Below, one piece after another: positions 28,774-38,225 of a stretch of DNA of 64,000 bases (the first letter of the stretch is position 1; each line of letters begins with the position of its first letter). A program made the position numbers and the translations under genes. Under the pieces are notes generated by a model. That model searched no databases and was not told the origin of the DNA. It saw only the letters and a program-made list of their open reading frames with translations. This stretch comes from Deinococcus psychrotolerans. Its GTDB lineage: Bacteria; Deinococcota; Deinococci; Deinococcales; Deinococcaceae. The DNA lies in the NCBI RefSeq assembly GCF_003860465.1, contig NZ_CP034183.1, positions 2,065,001 through 2,129,000 on the forward strand, read 5' to 3'.

Positions 28774-29499
28774 TCAATCCCACTCCCACTTGCGCCAGTC
28801 GGCTGGCTTGGCAACCCCACCCTTCCCCTTTTTGGCCTTTGGATCAGGCGCGTAAGGATCGGGGAACCACTCGTAAGCCCCGGCCAGCGCCGCCTCCAGC
28901 CGTTTGAGGAGGGCCGCCCGCAAATCTTTTTCCTCACCTTCGCTGAGCGGCTTGGGCTTAGCCGGCTTGCTTTTGCTGACTTTTCGTTTGGGCGCGGCTT
29001 CCGGTTGAGGGTCGGGCGGCTGGTGGGCAAAGCCGCGTTTGATCTCGGTGAGCAGTTGCTCCAAGCCCTCCAGGTACGGAGCGCGGGCTTTTTTGACGGC
29101 TCCCTTGCGCAGCGCTTCCGGCACGATCACGGGGGTGTAGCGCTCGGCGGCGGCGTCCAGCAGAGCGGCGCGTTTGGCTTGGCGGGCGGCTTTGGCGACC
29201 TCGGCGCGTTCGCGGGCCTGCATGGCGCGGTGCTGGGCCAGTAAAAAAGTTTCCTCGCGCTCGGCTTCCTCCACCCGCGTTTCCAGGTACAGCTTGACCG
29301 GCGGCAAGCGTCGGCGGCCCATCTTGAGGCCGTTGGGACGGGTCTGGTCGTGCTGAACCAAAAATTCGGCGATCAGGCGCGGCGTCCAGCCCCGGTCTTT
29401 GAGGTCTTGGGTGGCCAGAAAGCCGCTTGGGTTGAGCGCCGAGCCCTTGTTCGTGGCTGCTGGCGCATGTGCCGTGCCCTGAGCCGAAAAGTGTGCCAC
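28774..29499 (-). CDS. basic, coiled-coil-rich hypothetical protein
   Basis: The 241-residue protein lacks a signal peptide. An N-terminal segment (STQ-like FLATQDLKDRGWTPRLIAEFL..HDQTRPN) resembles a small DNA-contact helix pair. A charged helical region then follows (VEEAEREETFLLAQHRAMQARERAEVAKAARQAKR is broken here only for description), and a Lys/Pro-rich linker (KRKVSKSKPAKPKPLSEGEE) precedes a C-terminal helix ending in WFPDPYAPDP. No known family is recognised. GTG start with TAAGCT 6 nt upstream (leaderless). It is nearly end to end with the small membrane gene, 4 bp apart. Confidence 0.7.
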   Translation of the reverse strand: MAHFSAQGTAHAPAATNKGSALNPSGFLATQDLKDRGWTPRLIAEFLVQHDQTRPNGLKMGRRRLPPVKLYLETRVEEAEREETFLLAQHRAMQARERAEVAKAARQAKRAALLDAAAERYTPVIVPEALRKGAVKKARAPYLEGLEQLLTEIKRGFAHQPPDPQPEAAPKRKVSKSKPAKPKPLSEGEEKDLRAALLKRLEAALAGAYEWFPDPYAPDPKAKKGKGGVAKPADWRKWEWD

Positions 29500-29508
29500 C
29501 GCTCCAGC

Positions 29509-30078
29509 TTAAACCTGCTCGTCGCCGCCGAACTTAAGCGATTCTTCCCATTCACGCCGCAGCAGATCGAGCCGCACGCTGGCGTAACGCTTGCCCTGCC
29601 ACAGCCGCGCCTCGCGCACGCGGGCGCACTCGGCGTAGCCGACCCGCGTTGCAGCGCGAACCATCCGGGCGTTGCCGCTCCAGGTGCTGAGGGTCAGCAC
29701 GTGCGCCCCGGTTTCCTGAAAAGTCAGGGCCGTCCAGTCGCGCAGCGCCCGCGTGCCAAAACCGCCGCCCCAGTGCTGGGGATCGTAAATGAGGATGCCC
29801 AGCTCCCACCAGCCGCCGCTGCTGGGCGCTTCGGGTGTGCGCGTCACCAAGCCCACCGCTTGCTCACCTACAAAAATCAGGCGTTCGTGGTGGCTTTGGT
29901 CGGCTTCTCCGTCTTCCGCTTCTTCTCTGTGCGCGTCCGGCGCTGGCAGCAAATACGGCGCGTCCCACTGCCGCCACTCGGCTGCCGGGTCGGTCAGCCA
30001 CAGCGAAAGCAGCAGCGCTTCGCGGGCGGTTTGGGGGCGCAGGGTCAGGGGCAGGGGTGTTGAGGGTAGGCGGGCCAT
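29509..30078 (-). CDS. GNAT-family N-acetyltransferase (RimJ/RimL-like)
   Basis: The 189-residue protein matches the RimJ/L branch of GNAT enzymes: LTLRPQTAREALLLSLW at the start, then GEQAVGLVTRT, WELGILIYDPQHWGGGFGTRALRDWTALTF (the acetyl-CoA pyrophosphate loop region) and NARMVRAATRVGYAECARVREAR. Acetylation of a protein N-terminus or a small amine is likely. A reading frame continues 144 bp upstream into the divergent gene, but the ATG at 30078 begins the domain and has CAAGCT 7 nt upstream, one base from the local leaderless consensus. Confidence 0.87.
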   Translation of the reverse strand: MARLPSTPLPLTLRPQTAREALLLSLWLTDPAAEWRQWDAPYLLPAPDAHREEAEDGEADQSHHERLIFVGEQAVGLVTRTPEAPSSGGWWELGILIYDPQHWGGGFGTRALRDWTALTFQETGAHVLTLSTWSGNARMVRAATRVGYAECARVREARLWQGKRYASVRLDLLRREWEESLKFGGDEQV

Positions 30079-30115
30079 TGCTGCTAGCTTGCCACAGCCT
30101 GCTACCCTGAGCGGT

Positions 30116-30658
30116 ATGACCGCGCGGCAGCATGTGATGTGGCAAAGCCTGGATGAGCAAAAGCTGGGCTTGGAACACCTGCTGACCGGCCAGGGCTGGG
30201 CCAGCGGAACAGTGATCGGCAAAGCGCCAGAAGGCCCGTTTACCCTGCGTTACCGCCTTGAGGTCGACGGCAAAGGCTCCTTGGTGGCCGCCGTGCTGAG
30301 GCTCTCGGGTCAGGCCTCGCTGACCCTGACCCGCAGCGCCTCGGGGAGGTGGCAGGGCAACGGCGGCGAGGAACTGAGCGATTTGAGCGGCTGCACCGAC
30401 CTCGACCTCAACGTCACGCCCTACACCAACACGCTGGCGCTGCGCCGCCTCGATTTGCATCCCGGCGAAGCGGGAGAAATTCTGGCCGTGGTGGTCGAGG
30501 TGCCCAGTCTGACCCGCCGCGTGACCCGTCAGCGTTACACCCGCCTCGGCCCGCACACCTACCACTACGAAAACCTCGGCGCAGGCTTTAGCACCGAACT
30601 GAAGGTAGACGACGATCTGCTGGTGCGCGAGTATCCGGGCCTGTTCGTACAAATCTGA
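30116..30658 (+). CDS. putative glycolipid-binding family protein
   Basis: The 180-residue protein resembles the putative glycolipid-binding family (formerly DUF1089). It shows LEHLL..GQGWASGTVIG, PFTLRYRLEVDG, SGCTDLDLNVTPYTNTLALRRLDL, RQRYTRLGPHTYHYENLGAGFSTEL and the ending YPGLFVQI, in family order. The biological role of the family is poorly defined. No signal peptide. TACCCT lies 7 nt before the ATG. It is divergent from the acetyltransferase gene across 37 bp, so the two promoters overlap. Confidence 0.75.
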   Translation: MTARQHVMWQSLDEQKLGLEHLLTGQGWASGTVIGKAPEGPFTLRYRLEVDGKGSLVAAVLRLSGQASLTLTRSASGRWQGNGGEELSDLSGCTDLDLNVTPYTNTLALRRLDLHPGEAGEILAVVVEVPSLTRRVTRQRYTRLGPHTYHYENLGAGFSTELKVDDDLLVREYPGLFVQI

Positions 30659-30693
30659 AAACAGGGCTGTCGGGTATATGTATTAAGTGGTGG

Positions 30694-30723
30694 CAAAAAG
30701 AAAAAGCAGAGCCTTCGCCCTGC
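30694..30723 (-). terminator. intrinsic terminator of the DUF945-like gene
   Basis: On the minus strand GCAGGGC and GCTCTGC pair over 7 bp (one G-U) around the tetraloop GAAG and are followed by TTTTTCTTTTT. It begins 20 bp after the stop of the gene at 30744. Confidence 0.78.
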
Positions 30724-30743
30724 CTCCTTTGCCCCGCTTAAGT

Positions 30744-32135
30744 TTAGAATCCGCCGCCCAAGGCTTGGCCGTTGACCGTGCCTGCGCCGCTCTCGAAAGC
30801 CATGTCGCTGACCAAAAGGGTGCCTTCGCGCTTAAGCATTCCGGCCTGAATCATGCCGTCGAGGTTTTGAACCGCTTCGGGGGCGAGGTTGGTCAGCAGT
30901 TCGCGCAGGGCCGCTTCAGGGGCTTTGAACTGGGCCTGCAACTTGGCGAGGCCCAGCGCGGCCAGCGGGGAAGCGCTCAGCATTTCCACGTTCTCGCTGC
31001 TGAGTTCGGCGGCTCCGGGCAATTCGGCCTTGCCCGTCAGTACAATCTCGCCGCTGGGCTGCGTCAAGCTGACGCGGTCGACCGACAGTACCGGCTGGGC
31101 TTTGAGCAGCGCCACCGCGTCGTCCAGCATCGCCTTTTGCTGGGCGTCGCTGACATCGGGGGTTTGGTTGGGGTTGGCCTGACTTTGCTTGCCGAGTTCG
31201 CTGAAGGTCTTGGCAAGGCGCGAGAGCGGCTCGCGGCTGAGGTGATTCATGCTCAGGTGAAGCTGGACATTCTTGTAGTTTTGCGCGGGGCTGCCCGGCA
31301 TTTCGAGAGCCAGTTGCCCGATGTCGTAAAGCAGGGCCGCATTGTAAAAGCCGCCGTCCAGCGTACTTTTGCCGCCTGCTTTGAGGTCGCTGAGCGTGAA
31401 GTTGCCTTTGGCCTCGCCTGACGTGCTGCTGTAGGTCAGGCTTTTGAGGGTCATGGTCTGGTCGCCCACGCCCAGCAGATCGTCGGCGTTTTGCTTGCGG
31501 GTGGTGCCGCTGCCGCTCAGCCCGCTGAAGGTGAGGTTGCCTTCCGGCGAAGTGACTTTGAATTCGGGCCAGTCTATCCGGCTACTGGCGCTCAGGCCGT
31601 TGCTCACGTCGCCGGTCAGCGGCTGCCAAGTGATCGCCGCGCCCTGATCGCTGAATTGGCCCTTGGGCACCTCGAAATGGGTATTGGTGCTGCCGTCGAG
31701 ACCCACCACCGTGCGAATGACGGGCTGCTGGCCGCCGAGGGCTTCCTCTACTTTTTTCTGCAAAGCGGCATCAGCAAACTTCACTTCGGTGTCGATCAGG
31801 GCGTTGCCCACCGTTTTAAAGCCCGGCAGCGGCCCATGCTGAATGCGGTTGGTGATGATGATTGGCACGCTGCCCGCCTCACCTTCTTTGCCCAGCATCA
31901 CGTTGAGCACCTGGGTGCTGGACAGGAAGCCGCGCTGATAGGTGCTGCTGGTCACGCGGGCGTAGCCGCTGGCGTTGACCTGCGCTTTGAGGGTGCTGGC
32001 CAGGTCTTCTTGGGTCTGCACGGTTTGGCTTCCGGTGTAGGCGGTGGCTCCGGCGAGTGCGCCCAGCACCACCAGCAGGCCAATCCCGAGGGCGGGCAAA
32101 CCGGAGCGGCGGGGGCTGTTTTTGAGACGAGTCAT
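30744..32135 (-). CDS. DUF945 (YdgA-like) membrane-anchored protein
   Basis: From the ATG at 32135 the product is 463 residues. A single N-terminal helix (LPALGIGLLVVLGALAGATAYTG) anchors a long extracytoplasmic region with the pattern of DUF945/YdgA proteins: YQRGFLSSTQVLNV, ITNRIQHGPLPGFKTVGNALIDTEV and later DLKAGGKSTLDGGFYNAALLYDIG. The function of the family is unknown. The frame opens 24 bp earlier, but TACATT sits 6 nt before the chosen ATG. No operon partner is present: both flanking genes run the opposite way. Confidence 0.8.
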   Translation of the reverse strand: MTRLKNSPRRSGLPALGIGLLVVLGALAGATAYTGSQTVQTQEDLASTLKAQVNASGYARVTSSTYQRGFLSSTQVLNVMLGKEGEAGSVPIIITNRIQHGPLPGFKTVGNALIDTEVKFADAALQKKVEEALGGQQPVIRTVVGLDGSTNTHFEVPKGQFSDQGAAITWQPLTGDVSNGLSASSRIDWPEFKVTSPEGNLTFSGLSGSGTTRKQNADDLLGVGDQTMTLKSLTYSSTSGEAKGNFTLSDLKAGGKSTLDGGFYNAALLYDIGQLALEMPGSPAQNYKNVQLHLSMNHLSREPLSRLAKTFSELGKQSQANPNQTPDVSDAQQKAMLDDAVALLKAQPVLSVDRVSLTQPSGEIVLTGKAELPGAAELSSENVEMLSASPLAALGLAKLQAQFKAPEAALRELLTNLAPEAVQNLDGMIQAGMLKREGTLLVSDMAFESGAGTVNGQALGGGF

Positions 32136-32264
32136 ACATTTAATGTAGCGCTTAGCCAAAGCCGGATGATAGGTACTTTAGGATGACAAAATGGGAGTAA
32201 GCAACTTGGCTGAGCGAGGTGCAAGTCCAGTCGTTCAAGAACAGAAGGCGCTAAGCTGGCTGAA

Positions 32265-33158
32265 ATGCCGCCTGAAATCAGTGCCGAGTTGGTCAGCTGT
32301 CTGATCGCCGGTCAGTTCCCGCAGTGGGCCAGTTTGCCGGTGAAGCCAGTAGAGGTGAGCGGCTGGGACAACCGAACTTTCCGGCTGGGCGAGCGGATGA
32401 GTGTCAGACTGCCCAGCGCCGAGGGGTACGCGCCGCAGGTCACCAAAGAGCAGCGCTGGCTGCCGTTCCTTGCGCCACTCTTGCCGCTGCCGATTCCGAC
32501 GCCGCTGGGATTGGGCGCTCCTGCTGAAGGCTATCCTTGGCCCTAGTCGGTCTACGGCTGGCTGGAAGGGGAGAGCGCGGTGAGTGCGCCCATCTCCGAT
32601 TTGGCGCGTGTGGCCCGTCAACTGGCCCATTTTTTGAATGTCCTGCAAAGCCTTGATGCCGGGAGCGGGCCAAGATTCGGGCCGCACAGCTTTTACCGGG
32701 GCGGCCCACTGACGAACTACGACGCTGAGACCCGTCACGCCATCGGTATTTTGGGCGCTGAAATAGACGCTGCCGCCGCCCTCGCGGTGTGGGAAACGGC
32801 GCTGGCTGCCACGTGGCACGGCCCGCCGGTCTGGTTTCACGGCGACGTGAGCGCTGGTAATGTGCTGATCAACGGAGGCCAGCTCAGCGCCGTGATCGAT
32901 TTCGGCTGCGCGGGCGTGGGTGATCCGGCCTGCGACACGGTGATCGCGTGGACGCTGTTTGAGGGCGAAAGTCGCCAAGCCTTCGTGAACGCCCTCGCGG
33001 CAGATGCGGCGACTTGGGCGCGGGGGCGCGGCTGGGCGCTGTGGAAGGCGCTGATTGTGCTGGAAGAGCACCGCGCCTCAGACGCGGTGAAGGCGGCTGA
33101 GGCGCGGCGGGTGCTGGGCGAGGTGCTGAGAGGGGAAGTGGTGAGTGGGAGCGGGTGA
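32265..33158 (+). pseudogene. aminoglycoside phosphotransferase-family gene with one in-frame stop
   Basis: One continuous frame of 298 codons encodes a kinase-like phosphotransferase but is interrupted at codon 94 by TAG (32544-32546), within EGYPWP*SVYGWLEGE where homologues usually have a tryptophan. A TGG-to-TAG change explains it. Downstream the catalytic loop WFHGDVSAGNVLI and the metal site VIDFGCAGVGDPACD are intact, as is the N-terminal SGWDNRTFRLG. The promoter/start is also intact: TAAGCT lies 7 nt before the ATG. The break therefore looks recent, or the stop may be a sequencing error. GTG at 32580 could restart the kinase core. Confidence 0.85.
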
Positions 33159-33189
33159 ATGCCGTGAGGCTGTAAAAGTGGTGGTGCTT

Positions 33190-33247
33190 AGAGCATTCGT
33201 CACAAAAGAAGCTCTTTTGTGACCGACCAGAGGGAGTGGAATGCTCT
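33190..33247. repeat. nested inverted repeat / possible terminator at livF 3' end
   Basis: An inner perfect 11-bp stem (33199-33209 with 33213-33223, arm GTCACAAAAGA, 3-nt loop) is enclosed by a second perfect 9-bp pair (AGAGCATTC at 33190-33198, GAATGCTCT at 33239-33247). It fills the gap between the convergent phosphotransferase pseudogene and livF and reaches the livF stop codon. No long U tract follows, so it may be a weak terminator, an mRNA 3' stabiliser or a small palindromic repeat. Confidence 0.7.
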
Positions 33248-33962
33248 AGGCTTCTGCCGTTCCCAAATACGCGCTCGTCACCGCCGGATCGTCGGCGAGT
33301 TGCTGGGCGGGGCCGCTGAGCTTCACGTCTCCCGTTTCCAGAACATACCCGTGATCGCTGCACGCCAAAGCTGCCCGCGCATTTTGCTCGACCAGCAGCA
33401 CGGTGACGCCGCCCTCACGCAGCGACTCCACGATCTTGAAGATTTCCCGCACAATGATCGGCGCGAGGCCCAAAGACGGCTCGTCCAGCATCAAGAGTTT
33501 GGGTGAGGTCATCAGCGCCCGGCCAATTGCCAGCATCTGCTGCTCGCCGCCCGATAAGGTTCCGGCCAGTTGCTTGCGGCGCTCCAAGAGTCGCGGAAAG
33601 CGGACGTACACGCCGTCTAAGTCGGCCTTGACGTGGCTGCGGTTGCGGCGGGAAAACGAGCCGAGCAGCAGGTTGTCGGCCACCGTCATCGAGCCGAACA
33701 GTTCGCGCTTCTCCGGCACCATCACCAGCCCCCGGCTGACCCGCTCCTCCACGCTGACGCCCCGCAAGGACTCACCCTGATACGCCGCCTCGCCGCGTGA
33801 GGGCAGCACCCCGGCCAGCGCCGAGAGCAGGGTGGTTTTGCCCGCACCGTTGGGGCCGATGACGCTGACGATCTGGCCCGCGTCCACGTCCAACGAAACG
33901 CCGTGAAGGGCTTCCACCCGGCCATAATTGACGTGCAAATCTTGAACAGAAAGGAGGCTCAC
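33246..33962 (-). CDS. livF: branched-chain amino-acid ABC transporter ATPase LivF
   Basis: The 238-residue ATPase has Walker [10 protein letters not shown], the LSGGEQQML signature, Walker [12 protein letters not shown] and the His switch, with LivF-type wording ([43 protein letters not shown] is the opening, described here in part). It powers uptake with LivG. The start is GTG overlapping the livM-livG stop (GTGA), so translation is coupled. It is last in the liv operon. Confidence 0.94.
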   Translation of the reverse strand: MSLLSVQDLHVNYGRVEALHGVSLDVDAGQIVSVIGPNGAGKTTLLSALAGVLPSRGEAAYQGESLRGVSVEERVSRGLVMVPEKRELFGSMTVADNLLLGSFSRRNRSHVKADLDGVYVRFPRLLERRKQLAGTLSGGEQQMLAIGRALMTSPKLLMLDEPSLGLAPIIVREIFKIVESLREGGVTVLLVEQNARAALACSDHGYVLETGDVKLSGPAQQLADDPAVTSAYLGTAEA

Positions 33963-35749
33963 GCCGCGCCGCCCAAGTAAGCCTCACGCACGGCGGGGTG
34001 CTGCTGAATTTCTCTGGGTGTGCCCTCGGCTAGCTTCTCGCCGTAATTCATGACCACCAAGCGGTCAACCACGTTCATCACCAAATCCATGTCATGCTCC
34101 ACGATCAAAATGGTGACGCCCTCGCCCTGCAACTTGCGCAGCAGCGCCGAGAGTTCGCGCTTTTCGCCCACCCGCAGGCCCGCCGCCGGTTCGTCGAGCA
34201 GCAGCAACGTCGGGTCGGCCACCAGCGCCCGAGCGATTTCGAGGATGCGCTGCTGGCCCAGCGGCAAATTGCCCGCCAGTTCAAACACGTTGCCGAGACC
34301 CACCCGCCCGAGTTGCTCTGCGGCGGCGTGTTGCAGGGCCGCTTCCTCACTGCGCTCCAAGTGCAAGAGGCTGCGGGTCATTCCGGCGTGGGCGCGGGTG
34401 TAGCCGCCCATCATGGCGTTGCCCAGCAGCGTCATTTCTGGAAACAGCCGGACGTGCTGAAAGGTGCGGGCCATGCCCAGGCGGGCGATCTGGCGCGAGG
34501 CGAAGCGCGAGATGTCTTTGCCGCGCAGGGTGACTTTGCCGGACGTCGGCGCCAGTACCCCAGAAATCACGTTGAAGAGGGTGGATTTGCCTGCGCCGTT
34601 GGGGCCGATCAGGCCCAGAATCTCGCCGCTGTGCAGGCTAAACGACACCTCGTTGACCGCTTTGAGGCCGCCGAAATGCTTGGAGACGCCTTCCAGTTTG
34701 AGCAATTCCTCACCGGAAGCGGGTTTGACATGCAGGGGCAGGCGCTCGGTTCGCGGCATCAGGGTTTGAGAAGGCTTGGGAAGCACCCGTTCCAGCAGCG
34801 GCCACAGCCCTTCGCGGGCCACCTGAAGCATCAGGATCACCAGAATGCCGAAGACGGGGGTCACGAAGTCGCCGGATTGCCCCAGCAGCTTGGGCAGAAG
34901 GTTTTGCAACTGGTCGCGCAGCAAAGTAATCAGGCCCGCGCCCAGAATTGCTCCGCCCACCGAGCCGGAACCGCCTACCACCGCCATAAACAGGAATTCG
35001 ATGCCCTGCGAGAGTCCGAACGGTGTGGGGTTGATAAAGCCCTGCCCGTGCGCGTAGAGCCAGCCGGCCACCGCCGCCAGCACCGCCGAGAGCAGGAAGG
35101 TCTGCACCCGCAGAGCGTAGGTGTTGACCCCGAAGCTCTCGGCCACCGTGACGCCGCCGCGTAGAGCACGCATGGCCCGCCCGGTGCGGCTTTGCAGCAG
35201 GTTCTGCGTGACCCAGGCACACAGTGCCAGCACCGCCCAGACCAGCCAGTAAAAGCGGTTGGGGGTGTTGAGGTCGAGGCCGAACAGCGAGATCGGCGGC
35301 ACCCCGGTCAGGCCGGTAAAGCCGCCCGCGAACGGCGCGTTGCCGAAGGTGTAGTAGAGGCTCAGCCCCCAGGCAATCGTCGCCAGCGGCAGAAAGTGGC
35401 CCTGCATCCGCAGCGTGATGGCCCCTAGAATCAGCGCCACCACCCCTGTGACGACCACCGCCGCGAACAACGTCAGCCAGGGCGAGAGGCCGAAGCGCAG
35501 GCACAGCACGGCGCTGGTGTAGGCTCCGACGCCCATGAAGGCCGCCTGCCCGAAGCTGGTGCTGCCTGCCACGCCGGTCAGCAGCACCAGACCCAGCGCC
35601 ACCAGCGCGTAGATGCCGACGTTGCCGAGCAAGGTCAGGTAAAAAGTGGGCAGCAAGAAGGGCAGCACGGCGATGACGGCGAAGAAGGCCAGCGCCAGCC
35701 AGGTTCTCGCGCCCAGCTGCTTGCCGCTGTTTACGCTTGCCGCGCTCAT
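33959..35749 (-). CDS. livM-livG: LivM-LivG fusion: permease and ATPase of branched-chain amino-acid transporter
   Basis: A single 596-residue chain joins two normally separate subunits. Residues about 15-330 are the LivM permease ([70 protein letters not shown]). After a linker, residues about 345-596 are LivG ([21 protein letters not shown], Walker [33 protein letters not shown], ending [11 protein letters not shown]). The start at 35749 overlaps the livH stop as ATGA. The reading frame is open another 84 bp upstream inside livH but the extra residues look random. No stop or frame break lies between the domains. Confidence 0.92.
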   Translation of the reverse strand: MSAASVNSGKQLGARTWLALAFFAVIAVLPFLLPTFYLTLLGNVGIYALVALGLVLLTGVAGSTSFGQAAFMGVGAYTSAVLCLRFGLSPWLTLFAAVVVTGVVALILGAITLRMQGHFLPLATIAWGLSLYYTFGNAPFAGGFTGLTGVPPISLFGLDLNTPNRFYWLVWAVLALCAWVTQNLLQSRTGRAMRALRGGVTVAESFGVNTYALRVQTFLLSAVLAAVAGWLYAHGQGFINPTPFGLSQGIEFLFMAVVGGSGSVGGAILGAGLITLLRDQLQNLLPKLLGQSGDFVTPVFGILVILMLQVAREGLWPLLERVLPKPSQTLMPRTERLPLHVKPASGEELLKLEGVSKHFGGLKAVNEVSFSLHSGEILGLIGPNGAGKSTLFNVISGVLAPTSGKVTLRGKDISRFASRQIARLGMARTFQHVRLFPEMTLLGNAMMGGYTRAHAGMTRSLLHLERSEEAALQHAAAEQLGRVGLGNVFELAGNLPLGQQRILEIARALVADPTLLLLDEPAAGLRVGEKRELSALLRKLQGEGVTILIVEHDMDLVMNVVDRLVVMNYGEKLAEGTPREIQQHPAVREAYLGGAA

Positions 35750-36801
35750 TCTTCTTCCTCGGCGTGGCGGGTGGTGAGTGATCGCCACAGCAGCACCGGC
35801 AAAATCAGCCCAAACACAATAACTTCCTTCCAAGCACTGAAGCTGAATGAGGCAAAGCTCTCGAGTAGGCCCACCAGCAGTGCGCCGAGCGCCGCCACCG
35901 GATACGACACCAAGCCGCCGACGATGGCCCCCACGAAGCCCTTGAGGCCGATCAAAAAGCCGCTGTCGTAACTCAGTGGGGTCGAAGGGCCGATCAGCAG
36001 GCCGCTGAGCGCTCCGATAGTGGCGGCCAGCGTGAAGCTGACGTAGCCGGCCCGCACCGGACTGATACCGCTGAGCCTCGCGCCCAGCCGGTTGACGGCG
36101 GTGGCTCTGAGCGCCTTGCCCGCCAGCGTCCGGTCAAAAAAGAAATACAGGGCCAGCATCAACGCGGCGCTGACCAGAATGGTAACCAAGCTCTGGGCGC
36201 TGAGCTGCACCTGCCCCAGCGTGACTTGCCCCTCGGCAAAGGCGGGCGTGCGCGAGCCTTCGGCTCCGAAGAAGGCCAGTCCCAGCCCGCTGAGCACCAA
36301 GTGCAGGCTGACGGCAGCGATCAGCAGAACGAGTGTGCTGGCTTCCCGCAGCGGCATGAAGGCCAGCCGGTAGGACAGCGGCCCCAGCGGCACGACCAGC
36401 AGCAGGGTCAGCAGCACTTGCAGCGGCAGCGCCAGCTTGAGGGGAGCCAACCAGGTCAGCAGCGCCCACAGCCCCACGCCGATGGCAACCGCACAGAGCA
36501 GCACCAGGCCGGCCCGCCTCGCTTGGCCCTGCCGAACTTGCGAAATGCCCTCCACCACCGCGCTGATGGCCAGGAGTGCCAGCACCAGCCACAGCGTGCC
36601 GGGAACTTTGCCGAGTTGCAAGCTGGCCAGCGTCAGCGCTCCGAACGAAACGAACTCGCCCTGAGCCACGAAGATGACCCGCGTGACGGCGAACACCAGC
36701 ACCAGTGCGAGGCTGAGCAGGGCGTAGACCGCGCCGTTGGTCAGGCCGTCGGCAGCGAGAACGGGGAAGATGGCGGGGTCAAAGATCTGGGCTAAGTCCA
36801 A
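35746..36801 (-). CDS. livH: branched-chain amino-acid ABC transporter permease LivH
   Basis: LivH permease with multiple helices: [32 protein letters not shown] at the start, [15 protein letters not shown] in the EAA-type cytoplasmic loop and [29 protein letters not shown] near the end. TTG at 36801 follows CGGAGG by 9 nt and gives a normal-length protein of 351 residues. The frame opens 60 bp earlier, with a proline-rich leader that seems unlikely. It is first in the livH-livMG-livF block and overlaps livM-livG by 4 nt. It is separated from livK by a terminator. Confidence 0.9.
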   Translation of the reverse strand: MDLAQIFDPAIFPVLAADGLTNGAVYALLSLALVLVFAVTRVIFVAQGEFVSFGALTLASLQLGKVPGTLWLVLALLAISAVVEGISQVRQGQARRAGLVLLCAVAIGVGLWALLTWLAPLKLALPLQVLLTLLLVVPLGPLSYRLAFMPLREASTLVLLIAAVSLHLVLSGLGLAFFGAEGSRTPAFAEGQVTLGQVQLSAQSLVTILVSAALMLALYFFFDRTLAGKALRATAVNRLGARLSGISPVRAGYVSFTLAATIGALSGLLIGPSTPLSYDSGFLIGLKGFVGAIVGGLVSYPVAALGALLVGLLESFASFSFSAWKEVIVFGLILPVLLWRSLTTRHAEEEE

Positions 36802-36945
36802 GGGGGGTGGCCTCCGGTGTAGGGGTAAGGGAAGAAGGGCAAGTTCGCTGGCGCTCACCACCCCCTAAAGAAAGGGGGCAAAAGCCAAAAGAAAAAGAGG
36901 GGGAAGGTGGGCGAAGTGGTTGCCCTTCCTTCCCCCTCCAAAATT

Positions 36946-36970
36946 CAAAAAAGACGGCCCGTAAGCCGCC
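36946..36970 (-). terminator. terminator/attenuator between livK and livH
   Basis: On the minus strand GGCGGC (36970-36965) pairs with GCCGTC (36958-36953), one G-U pair, 6-nt loop, followed by TTTTTT. It would lower expression of the transporter genes relative to the binding protein, a common arrangement in such operons. Confidence 0.75.
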
Positions 36971-36987
36971 CCTTTTTTGACATCCGG

Positions 36988-38127
<1,140 letters not shown>

Positions 38128-38191
38128 GAATCTCCTTGCGGGTAAGCGCGGCCAAGGTGAGTGTGCCCGCCGCTGAACTGTGGATGAAGGA

Positions 38192-38216
38192 AGTATAACC
38201 TAACGGGTGTTAGTTT
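38192..38216 (-). promoter_or_regulatory. livK promoter -10 and overlapping palindrome
   Basis: On the minus strand TATACT (38197-38192) is a good -10, about 65 bp before livK. Immediately upstream, in the -35/spacer region, is an imperfect palindrome whose arms AACCTAAC (38197-38204) and GTTAGTTT (38209-38216) match in 7 of 8 positions around a 4-nt centre. Its core resembles TetR-family operators of the CTAAC-N4-GTTAG kind. No regulator gene is adjacent. Confidence 0.5.
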
Positions 38217-38225
38217 GGGCTGCCC

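Noticed and set aside
32544..32546. In-frame TAG considered as programmed recoding
   Set aside because: A single TGG-to-TAG change explains it, no recoding structure is seen nearby, and the family has Trp there.
34094..35164. 356-residue plus-strand frame inside livM-livG
   Set aside because: Antisense shadow of a gene with clear permease and ATPase motifs.
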